Shown here: positions 56,960 to 64,000 of the stretch, piece by piece | How the letters are laid out: each line of letters starts with the position of its first letter | Numbering within the stretch: the first letter of the stretch is position 1 | NCBI RefSeq assembly: GCF_001455965.1 | Contig: NZ_LKKO01000036.1 | Coordinates: forward strand, 164,776-228,775 | DNA length: 64,000 nt | Direction: 5' to 3' | DNA from: Methylobacterium sp. GXS13 | GTDB taxonomy: Bacteria; Pseudomonadota; Alphaproteobacteria; Rhizobiales; Beijerinckiaceae | Program-made: the position numbers and the translations under genes | The notes under the pieces: model-generated | Database searches by the model: none | Told to the model about the DNA's origin: nothing | The model's input: only the letters and a program-made list of their open reading frames with translations

Positions 56960-59900
56960 ATGTCCGGATCCGGCCATCCCCACCCGTCCGTCGACGTGGG
57001 CGGCCATCCGTTCGCAGCCTTCGCGGCGGAGACCATCCCGCTGTCGCCCCTGCGGGCTGCCATGGTCGCCGCCTGCCGCCGGCCCGAGCCGGACTGTATC
57101 GCGCCGCTCCTCGACCGCGCGCGCCTGCCGCCCCAAGCGGCCGCTCGCGTCGCCGAGACCGCCCGGCACCTGGTCGAGACCCTGCGCCGCCAGCCCCGGC
57201 ACGGCGGCGTCGAAGGGTTGATCCACGAATACGCTCTGTCGAGCCAGGAGGGCGTGGCGCTGATGTGCCTGGCGGAGGCGCTGCTGCGCATCCCCGATGC
57301 CGCCACCCGCGACGCGCTGATCCGGGACAAGATCGCCGGCGGCGACTGGGCGGCGCATCTCGGCCACAGCCCGTCGCCTTTCGTGAATGCGGCGACCTGG
57401 GGCCTGCTGGTCACCGGAAGGCTCGCGGCGACGCGCAGCGAGACCGGCCTGTCGGCGGCGCTCACCCGGCTAATCGGGCGCGGCGGCGAGCCGCTGATCC
57501 GCAAGGCGGTGGACCTCGCCATGCGGCTGATGGGCGAGCAGTTCGTCACCGGGCGCGACATCGCCGAGGCCCTCCGCAACGCGAAGCGCATGGAGGCGAA
57601 GGGGTTCACCTATTCCTACGACATGCTCGGCGAGGCGGCCTTCACCTCCGAGGATGCGGAGCGGTATCTACGATCCTACGAAGAGGCGATCCGGGCCATC
57701 GGCGAGGCCTCGGCCGGGCGGGGGATCCTTCGGGGGCCCGGCATCTCGATCAAGCTGTCGGCGCTCCATCCGCGCTACACCCGGTCCCAGCGCGGGCGGG
57801 TGATGGCCGAGCTGGCGCCCCGGGTCCTCGGCCTCGCGCGCCTCGCCCGGCGCTACGACATCGGCCTCAACATCGACGCCGAGGAGGCGGACCGGCTCGA
57901 CCTGTCCCTCGACATCCTCGAAACCCTGGCCTTCGATCCGGATCTCGCCGGCTGGGATGGGCTCGGATTCGTCGTACAGGCCTACGGCAAGCGCTGCTCG
58001 TTCGCGATCGACGTGCTCGTCGACCCAGCCCGGCGCAGCCGGCGCCGGCTGATGGTCCGCCTGGTGAAGGGGGCCTACTGGGACAGCGAGATCAAGCGCG
58101 CGCAGGTGGACGGGCTCGAAGGCTTCCCGGTCTTCACCCGCAAGCTGCATACCGACGTGTCCTACCTCGCTTGCGCGCGGACGCTGCTGGCCGCGCCGGA
58201 CGCGGTCTTCCCGCAATTCGCCACCCACAACGCCCAGACGCTCGCCAGCATCGTCGAGATGGCGGGGCCGGAATTCTGGGTCGGCCAGTACGAGTTCCAG
58301 TGCCTGCATGGGATGGGCGAGCCGCTCTACGAGGCGGTTGTCGGCCCCGACAAGCTCGGCCGGCCGTGTCGGATCTACGCGCCTGTCGGCACCCACGAAA
58401 CCCTGCTCGCCTATCTGGTCCGGCGGCTCCTGGAGAACGGCGCCAACTCCTCCTTCGTGAATCGCGTCGGCGACGCCTCCGTGCCCGTGGCGGACCTGAT
58501 CGCCGATCCGGTCGCGGCGGTCGCGGCGATGCCGATCCCGGGCGCACCGCACGCCCGCATCGCGCTGCCCCGCGACCTCTATGGTCCGAGCCGCGCCAAT
58601 GCCGCCGGCCTCGACCTCGCCGACGAGGCCGCGCTGGCACAGCTCGCCGATCATCTGGCCGAGAGCGGTCGAACGGAATGGCGGGCCGTGCCCTCCGAAG
58701 CCGACCCGGATTCGGCCGACGCGCCGGTCCGCAATCCGGCCGACCACCGGGACCGCGTTGGAACGGTCCGGGCCGCATCGCCCGCCGAGATCGACGCTGC
58801 GCTCGCCCGGGCGGACGCGTCCGCCGAAGCCTGGGGTGCGACGGCGCCGAAAACCCGCGCCGCCGCGCTGCGCAAGGCCTCCGACGCCCTGGAAGCCCGG
58901 ATGCCGGCGCTGCTCGGGCTGATCGTGCGCCAGGCCGGAAAGTCCTACGCCAACGCCGTGGCGGAGGTCCGCGAGGCGGTTGATTTCTTGCGCTACTACG
59001 CGGCCGAGGCGGAGCGGACGCTCGACGGGACGCAAGCCCCCCTGGGCCCGGTGGTCTGCATCGCGCCCTGGAATTTCCCCCTGGCGATCTTCGTCGGGCA
59101 GGTCGCGGCGGCGCTGGCCGCCGGCAACCCGGTCCTGGCCAAGCCCGCCGGCGAGACGCCGCTGATCGCCGCCGAGGCGATCCGGGTGCTGCACGCGGCC
59201 GGCGTCCCGGAAGATGCGCTGCAATTCCTGCCCGGGCCGGGCGAGGTCGGCGCGGCGCTCATCGGCGACGCGCGGGTGCAGGGGGTGATGTTCACCGGCT
59301 CGACCGCGGTCGCCAAGACCATCCAGCGCCGCCTCGCCGTGCGCCTGACCCGGGACGGCGAGCCGGTCCCGCTCATCGCCGAGACCGGCGGCCAGAACGC
59401 CATGGTGGTCGATTCCTCCGCCCTCGCCGAGCAGGTCGTCGCCGACGTGATCGCCTCGGCCTTCGATTCCGCCGGCCAGCGCTGCTCGGCCCTGCGCATC
59501 CTGTGCCTGCAGCACGAGATCGCCGACCGCACACTCGCGATGCTTCAGAGCGCCATGCGCGAATTGGTGGTCGGCGATCCGCGCGGGCTGGCGGTCGATG
59601 TCGGCCCGGTGATCACCCGGGCTGCGGCCGAGCGCATCGACGGGCATGTCGCCGCGATGCGTGCGCGTGGTCTTGCGGTTCACCAGGTTCCGCTGCCGGA
59701 CGCGGCGGCCTTCGGCACCTTCGTGCCGCCCACGCTCATCGAGATCGACCGCGTCGCCGATGTCGAGCACGAGGTGTTCGGGCCGGTGCTGCACGTCCTG
59801 CGCTATGCCCGCCAGGACCTCGACCGGCTGCTGACCGACATCGATGCCACCGGCTACGGCCTCACCTTCGGCCTCCACACCCGCATCGACGAGACCGCGG

Positions 59901-60646
59901 ACCGGGTTCTCGCACGCGTTGCAGCCGGCAACCGCTACGTGAATCGCACCGTCATCGGTGCGGTGGTCGGCGTGCAGCCGTTCGGCGGATCCGGCCTGTC
60001 CGGCACCGGGCCGAAGGCCGGCGGCCCGCTCTATCTCGGCCGCCTGCTGAAGCGCCCGCCGGCCGCCGCCCTCGACGGGCTGACGGGCGACGAGGATCTG
60101 AGCCGCCGCTACGCCGACTGGCTGCGCGCGCGCGGGCACGGACCGCTCGCGGATCGGCTCGCCGCCGAGCGCTTTCCGCAGCGTGCCGAGGTCGAGCTGG
60201 CCGGGCCGGTCGGCGAGCGCAACCTGTACGGGCTGCATCCGCGGGGACGCGTCGCGGCGGTTGCGGCGACGGAGACCGGGCTGCTGCTCCAGCTCGGCGC
60301 GATCCTGGCGACCGGCAACCACGCGGTGGTGATCGGCTCCAACCCCGGCGTCGATAGCCTCCGCGACCTGCCGGCCGACCTCGGCGCCCGGATCGCGCGG
60401 GCGGCCGATCTCGAACGGGCCGGCGATCTTGAGGCGGTGCTGTTCGAGGGCGATACGACCGCCTTGCGGGCCCTGAATCGCGTCCTGGCCGCGCGGCCTG
60501 GGCCGATCCGGCAGGTCCAGGGCCGCACACCCGAGGCCCTCGCGAACGGCGACCTCTACGCACTGCCGGGCCTCGTCGAGGAGCGCGCGACCGCAATCAA
60601 CACCGCGGCCGCAGGCGGCAATGCCAGCCTGATGGCGATCGGCTGA
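56960..60646 (+). CDS. putA: Bifunctional proline dehydrogenase / P5C dehydrogenase
   Basis: Oxidises proline to glutamate in two channelled steps, with electrons passing to quinones. The 1228-residue protein has a proline dehydrogenase barrel (about 150-500: AIKL-type SIKLSALHPRY, YGKRCSFAIDVL, KGAYWDSEIKRAQ, FATHNAQTLASI) and an aldehyde dehydrogenase-like P5C domain (about 545-1020). In the latter, ETGGQNAMVVDSS and DSAGQRCSALR give the catalytic Cys842. A C-terminal extension of about 200 residues follows. There is no N-terminal ribbon-helix-helix, so it is not itself a transcriptional repressor. ATG at 56960 with CGAGAGG upstream. It converges with the next gene at 4 bases. Confidence 0.96.
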   Translation: MSGSGHPHPSVDVGGHPFAAFAAETIPLSPLRAAMVAACRRPEPDCIAPLLDRARLPPQAAARVAETARHLVETLRRQPRHGGVEGLIHEYALSSQEGVALMCLAEALLRIPDAATRDALIRDKIAGGDWAAHLGHSPSPFVNAATWGLLVTGRLAATRSETGLSAALTRLIGRGGEPLIRKAVDLAMRLMGEQFVTGRDIAEALRNAKRMEAKGFTYSYDMLGEAAFTSEDAERYLRSYEEAIRAIGEASAGRGILRGPGISIKLSALHPRYTRSQRGRVMAELAPRVLGLARLARRYDIGLNIDAEEADRLDLSLDILETLAFDPDLAGWDGLGFVVQAYGKRCSFAIDVLVDPARRSRRRLMVRLVKGAYWDSEIKRAQVDGLEGFPVFTRKLHTDVSYLACARTLLAAPDAVFPQFATHNAQTLASIVEMAGPEFWVGQYEFQCLHGMGEPLYEAVVGPDKLGRPCRIYAPVGTHETLLAYLVRRLLENGANSSFVNRVGDASVPVADLIADPVAAVAAMPIPGAPHARIALPRDLYGPSRANAAGLDLADEAALAQLADHLAESGRTEWRAVPSEADPDSADAPVRNPADHRDRVGTVRAASPAEIDAALARADASAEAWGATAPKTRAAALRKASDALEARMPALLGLIVRQAGKSYANAVAEVREAVDFLRYYAAEAERTLDGTQAPLGPVVCIAPWNFPLAIFVGQVAAALAAGNPVLAKPAGETPLIAAEAIRVLHAAGVPEDALQFLPGPGEVGAALIGDARVQGVMFTGSTAVAKTIQRRLAVRLTRDGEPVPLIAETGGQNAMVVDSSALAEQVVADVIASAFDSAGQRCSALRILCLQHEIADRTLAMLQSAMRELVVGDPRGLAVDVGPVITRAAAERIDGHVAAMRARGLAVHQVPLPDAAAFGTFVPPTLIEIDRVADVEHEVFGPVLHVLRYARQDLDRLLTDIDATGYGLTFGLHTRIDETADRVLARVAAGNRYVNRTVIGAVVGVQPFGGSGLSGTGPKAGGPLYLGRLLKRPPAAALDGLTGDEDLSRRYADWLRARGHGPLADRLAAERFPQRAEVELAGPVGERNLYGLHPRGRVAAVAATETGLLLQLGAILATGNHAVVIGSNPGVDSLRDLPADLGARIARAADLERAGDLEAVLFEGDTTALRALNRVLAARPGPIRQVQGRTPEALANGDLYALPGLVEERATAINTAAAGGNASLMAIG

Positions 60647-60650
60647 GCGC

Positions 60651-62243
60651 TCAGGCCGACCGGCGGAGGTTCCAGAAGATCGGCAGGCCGGTCAGCATGC
60701 CCTCCAGGTCGCGGCGGTAAGCGGTGGGCTGGAAATACTGGCCGCAGGGAAGGTAGGCGCCGACTTCCAGGGCCCGCGCCTGGATCTTGGCCGCCAGAGC
60801 CTTCTGTCCGTCGAGGTCGGGGGCGGCGAACCAGGCGCTGCGCAACTCTTCGAGCGGCGCGTCGGTGAGCCAGCTCGGGACGCCGGCGCGGCCGTTGCCG
60901 CGGACGGCCAGGTGATAGGCCGGCGAGATCATGTCGAGGCCGCCGGAGAAGATGCCGAACATCGACCAGCCGCCCTGGTCCAGGGGCTTCGCGCTGAGGA
61001 TGCGCTGGTTCACCGTGCCCCAATCGGTGGCCACTACGTCGAGATTCATCCCGAGCTTGCGGCAGAGATCGGCCATCACCTCGCAGACCGCGTTGATCCG
61101 CGGCACGTCGGTGCCGGCGAGCAGCACGACCTTCTCGCCGTTGTAGCCGGCTTCCGCCAGCGCCCGCTTGGTGGCGGCGAGGTCGCGCTTGCCGGTAAGC
61201 ACGCCCATCCCGGCATCGGACGCCATCGGGCCGCCGGCGGTGAAGATGCCGACCGGGCCGCGCCGGATCGTCGAATCGCTGCCGGCCACCGCGTCCATCA
61301 TCTCCGTTTGGTCCACCGCCGATAGCAGCGCGTGGCTGATCTTCGGATTGTCGAAGGGCGGCAGGGTGTGGTTGAGGCGGATCTGGCCGATCAGCCCAGC
61401 GCTCTCCACGAGCTCGACGCGCACGTCCTTCTGGCGCAAAAGGTCGGGCACCAGATCGACCAGGGGCTGCTCCCACCAGTCGATCTCGCCCGAGCGCAAA
61501 GCGCCGGCCGCGGTGGCGCCGTCGGGAATCGTGCGCCACTCGATCCGGTCGAAATGCGCGATCCGGGGACCGGCGGTGAAGCTCGCGCTGCCGTCCGGGC
61601 GCGGTCGGTAATCCTCGAACTTGCGGTAGACGTTGAGCGAGCCCGGCACCCGCTCGGCGGCCGCGTAGCGGTAGGGGCCGCTGCCGACGATCTCCGCGAC
61701 GGCCTGGGTGGCCGGCGTCGCGCTCAGCCGTTCGGGCATGATCACCGGCAGGTAGGAGGTGGGCTTCGCCAGGGCGTCCGGCAGGAGCGGGAACGGCCGC
61801 TTGAGCCGGAACTGCACCAGCGTGTCGGAGGGGGCGGAGAGTTCGTCCACCGTGGCGAACAGCGCGCTCCCGAAAGCATCGCGCTGGGACCAGCGCTTGA
61901 GGCTCGCGACGACGTCGCGGGCGAGCACCGGCATGCCGTCGTGGAAGCGCAAACCGTCCCGCAGGGTCAGGCGCCAGGTCAGCCCGTCCGGCGACACGTC
62001 GTGGCCCGCCACCATCTGCGGCTGGGCGCGGTAGGATGCGTCAAGGCTGTAGAGGGTGTCGAACACCATCAGCGCGTGCGTGCGCGTGACGTAGTTGGTG
62101 GTGATGATCGGATCGAGGAGCGCCAGGTCGGCGTAAGGCACGAAGCGCAGCGTGGTGGCCGAGGCCGTGCGGACCCGGGCGGGGCGTGCCACCGCGCCCG
62201 CGATCAGGGCGCCGGCGCCTTGCAGCAGGGTGCGTCGCTTCAT
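60651..62243 (-). CDS. ABC transporter substrate-binding protein, family 5 (peptide type)
   Basis: A 530-residue periplasmic solute-binding protein of the dipeptide/oligopeptide/nickel class. A twin-arginine-like leader (MKRRTLLQGAGALIAGAVA) precedes the mature protein, whose signatures are SPDGLTWRLTLRDGLRFHDGMPV, VGSGPYRYAAAERVPGS and NHTLPPFDNPKISHALLSAV. No permease or ATPase gene adjoins it, so it is an orphan or uses a remote transporter. Peptides are the likely ligand by family; other ligands are known. Confidence 0.9.
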   Translation of the reverse strand: MKRRTLLQGAGALIAGAVARPARVRTASATTLRFVPYADLALLDPIITTNYVTRTHALMVFDTLYSLDASYRAQPQMVAGHDVSPDGLTWRLTLRDGLRFHDGMPVLARDVVASLKRWSQRDAFGSALFATVDELSAPSDTLVQFRLKRPFPLLPDALAKPTSYLPVIMPERLSATPATQAVAEIVGSGPYRYAAAERVPGSLNVYRKFEDYRPRPDGSASFTAGPRIAHFDRIEWRTIPDGATAAGALRSGEIDWWEQPLVDLVPDLLRQKDVRVELVESAGLIGQIRLNHTLPPFDNPKISHALLSAVDQTEMMDAVAGSDSTIRRGPVGIFTAGGPMASDAGMGVLTGKRDLAATKRALAEAGYNGEKVVLLAGTDVPRINAVCEVMADLCRKLGMNLDVVATDWGTVNQRILSAKPLDQGGWSMFGIFSGGLDMISPAYHLAVRGNGRAGVPSWLTDAPLEELRSAWFAAPDLDGQKALAAKIQARALEVGAYLPCGQYFQPTAYRRDLEGMLTGLPIFWNLRRSA

Positions 62244-62431
62244 GCTGTCGTCCGCTCGTATCCCGGGGTTGCCGACGCCACTGCGCGCGGCCCGCTCCGG
62301 TTGCAAAGCCTACGCCAGCAGCCGGCCGTGGGATCTTCGAGGGACGAAAGAGGCCGCCCGGTCTGTTTCCGGACGCACCCGAGCGTGACGGGTCGGCGCG
62401 CTTCAGCGCATCGCCACCATCACTTCAAGAA

Positions 62432-62725
62432 TCAGGCGGCGCGGGACCAGCGGATGTCGCCGAGGCTCTCGCGGAAGGCGAAGCGGGCGAGGTGGTCGGC
62501 GACCACGTTCTCGAGCCGGGTGAGGTTCACCGGGTCGGCACTGTCGATGCGCATCACCAGGGCGTCGGGCTCGGCATCGAAGGTGCAGACGCGATCCTCA
62601 CCGAACGGCACGGTGCCGTGCTCGGGGGTCGCCTCGACCTTGAACTTGTGGCTCCAGTGCCGGCACAGCTGCTGCAGGTAGCGGCTCGCCTCGGTGGTCT
62701 GCACACGGGCCTGGGAGGTAGGCAT
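62432..62725 (-). CDS. DUF2218 protein
   Basis: A 97-residue protein of the DUF2218 family: MPTSQARVQTTEASRYLQQLCRHWSHKF, then TVPFGEDRVCTFDAEPDALVMRIDSADPVNLTRLENVVADHLARFAFRE. Members often sit beside metal- or iron-transport genes, but none is here. The ATG at 62725 is preferred to one 54 bases upstream because the added residues are not conserved. The protein is cytosolic with no signal peptide. Confidence 0.85.
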   Translation of the reverse strand: MPTSQARVQTTEASRYLQQLCRHWSHKFKVEATPEHGTVPFGEDRVCTFDAEPDALVMRIDSADPVNLTRLENVVADHLARFAFRESLGDIRWSRAA

Positions 62726-63642
62726 TCCGTCGGTCTCCAGAAAAGGGAAAAGGCTGTCTGTCGGTGGACGGCTCATCATTTGTCTCGCACATGCGAGATG
62801 AATGGTTGCTGAGCAAAGACCATGCCTGGGCGGGCGCGGGTGTCCCCGGTGTCTGTAATAAGGGTCGGCCCGAAGCGTTAGCAGTCGCTTAACGCCCAGT
62901 CCGGCGGCGACGAACCGTGCCGTTGCGGCAACTCCTGCACCCGCCGCCGTGCCGAATTATGGCGCGCCGCACAAATTTTATCGCCTCATTCCGAGACGTG
63001 ATCGACAGTGTCCAAAGGTGCGGTGGCCCGCACGGCTCGAACCGGACGCCTGACGCCCCCTTGAGGACAGCGCTGGAGACGAGGCGGTGATGCATCGCTG
63101 GACGGCCGAGGCCGCTAACCCGACCCGCCGGCCCGGTACGAAGCCCATCTCCTGGTCGCAAGCGTCAACCCGGGGGGCACCCGCTCCGCATCAGCACGGG
63201 ATGGCAATCCGCCGCCCGTGCTTGTGCCGGCGCGCTCCTGACGCCAGCACGACCATGCCCGCGTCCTCGAGGCTTGGGATGGGCGACGACGTTCTCGAAG
63301 ACGCCGTGGCGCCGCTCGGCGGGCATCAGACCCGACGGGGCGACGCGTGTACAGGTAGCCGCGATAGGATCGCCATGGTCTGTTGCCGGGTCTCATGTTG
63401 GATGCGCGCGGCCCGCTCGTCCGAGTCTGCGGCATAGCTGACCTCAGACGCTGCGAGACGTACGTCGGCGACGGGTCGATTTGCGGGTGTCGATGGCTTT
63501 GCCGAAAGCAGGAAAGCCCTTGAAATCTATCGCAGCATTGCCCGATCCGACGTCAATATTTGGCTGGAAACCGATAAAAACTTATTCTATTCCGCAAAAT
63601 TTGGTTCCATATATTGGTAACCCAAAAGTCGACAGCGGTTGA
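62726..63642. other. Gene-poor, degraded region with remnant frames
   Basis: About 900 bases without a recognised intact gene. From about 63490 the base composition turns AT-rich, unlike the rest of the window. Several short open frames look partly coding. A rightward 60-codon frame (63438-63620) ends ALEIYRSIARSDVNIWLETDKNL and shows a purine-N-pyrimidine codon pattern. A leftward frame ends at 63326 with DERAARIQHETRQQTMAILS. A 49-codon ATG-initiated frame (63493-63642) overlaps the first. They conflict with one another, so at most one is real, and all may be remnants. Confidence 0.45.
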
Positions 63643-63875
63643 TCATTTGCTATTTGAGATGACGTCAATCATATATTCGTTCAAGTCACGGAAATCCTTA
63701 ACTGTCCATGCGAAGCCCGGCAGAGCCACGCCATTCTCGCGCAGGGTTCTGGGGATGAGATCGCCGTTTGGGCGGAGTATGATCGACGATACGATGACAC
63801 CGGGATAATCGTGGAGACGCTTCTTGAATTCTGGTTTCGTAAGGTTTGGTGTTGGTGGATCGCTCTTATCGGCTA
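63643..63875 (-). pseudogene. C-terminal fragment of an unknown gene, truncated by an IS element
   Basis: An open leftward frame of about 77 codons ends in TGA at 63643-63645. Its translation LHDYPGVIVSSIILRPNG, then PGFAWTVKDFRDLNEYMIDV, looks like genuine protein, with AT-rich codons unlike neighbouring genes. It has no start: the frame enters an IS5-type element at about 63876 and reaches TAA there. I do not recognise the family. Confidence 0.6.
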
Positions 63876-64000
63876 GAGGCTGTTATGGACCTGGGTCGGG
63901 CTGATGCTCAGATGAGCGGGGATGAGCGCGACCCGCAAGCTGTATCCGTCCGATGTTTCCGATGAGGAGTGGGCGCTGGTTGCGCCCTACCTGACGCTGC
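63876..64000 (+). mobile_element. Left end of an IS5-type insertion sequence
   Basis: The element appears to begin at GAGGCTGTTATGGACC (63876 on), consistent with a terminal inverted repeat. It is preceded by CTA (63873-63875), a possible target duplication. The transposase starts 46 bases in. The right end lies outside the window, so size and TIR pairing cannot be confirmed. Confidence 0.7.
63922..64000 (+). CDS. IS5-family transposase, N-terminal part (cut by window end)
   Basis: The first 26 codons read MSATRKLYPSDVSDEEWALV followed by APYLTL, the characteristic opening of IS5-family (IS427/IS1031-like) transposases, where SDEEWALVAPYL is highly conserved. The DDE catalytic residues lie beyond the window. 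Confidence 0.85.
   Translation, partial: MSATRKLYPSDVSDEEWALVAPYLTL

Noticed and set aside
63015..63055. GGTTCGAGCC on the minus strand, resembling a tRNA T-arm.
   Set aside because: The flanking bases do not pair into a T-stem and no cloverleaf forms.
62889..63161. 90-codon leftward frame containing VRFEPCGPPHLWTLSITSRN.
   Set aside because: No ribosome site, no recognised family, and the composition is inconsistent along its length.

Overview
This 64 kb window is almost certainly chromosomal DNA of a high-GC alphaproteobacterium of the Hyphomicrobiales, most likely a Methylobacterium or Methylorubrum. The evidence is the strong G/C bias at third codon positions, a ChvG/ChvI two-component system next to a short HprK and a mannose-family EIIA, an HslV with a propeptide, a lipid A very-long-chain acyl set, and a PQQ-type dehydrogenase beside a cytochrome c. 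The genus is inferred from gene content and was not tested by any search.

Layout. 1-7 kb: S10-type peptidase, holC, pyrG, secG, an NTF2-like secreted protein, ppk2 and tpiA. 7.4-15.2 kb: a long rightward run ppiD-trpE-trpG-trpD-trpC-moaC-moeA with mostly overlapping or abutting genes. 15.2-20.5 kb: a GT-C-like membrane protein divergent from a UDP-galactopyranose-mutase-like flavoprotein, then a PQQ sugar dehydrogenase and its probable cytochrome c. 20.8-24 kb: lepA, a small unknown gene and a HugZ-like flavin protein. 24.2-27.8 kb: chvI-chvG-hprK-EIIA. 27.8-35.7 kb: leftward EamA exporter, hslU, sulP, a chemoreceptor, hslV, a GDSL hydrolase and a cupredoxin-like protein. 36-37.5 kb: an MSMEG_0565-type glycosyltransferase with an MSMEG_0570-type protein. 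37.6-43.7 kb: a small four-Cys secreted protein, selB, CYTH-CHAD triphosphatase, a frameshifted carboxylate-amine ligase and a TerB-like protein. 43.8-46.3 kb: two coupled M20 amidohydrolases. 46.4-51.8 kb: a lipid A very-long-chain acyl operon (fabF type, SDR, SH3, AdhXL type, LpxXL type) and a DUF1223 protein. 52-62.7 kb: DUF1194, UxaA-type dehydratase, saccharopine-dehydrogenase-like reductase, RsiV-like protein, putA, an ABC substrate-binding protein and DUF2218.

The last 1.2 kb differs from the rest. It becomes AT-rich, has no intact gene, carries remnants of reading frames and runs into the left end of an IS5-type insertion sequence that cuts a leftward gene.

Most of the window is ordinary core genome. 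No CRISPR array, tRNA, rRNA, prophage or recognisable defence system was seen. The observations most worth checking are the incomplete lipid A acyl operon, the orphan Nit1C-type gene pair, the frameshifted ligase, the split hslV/hslU, and three families of intergenic palindromes.
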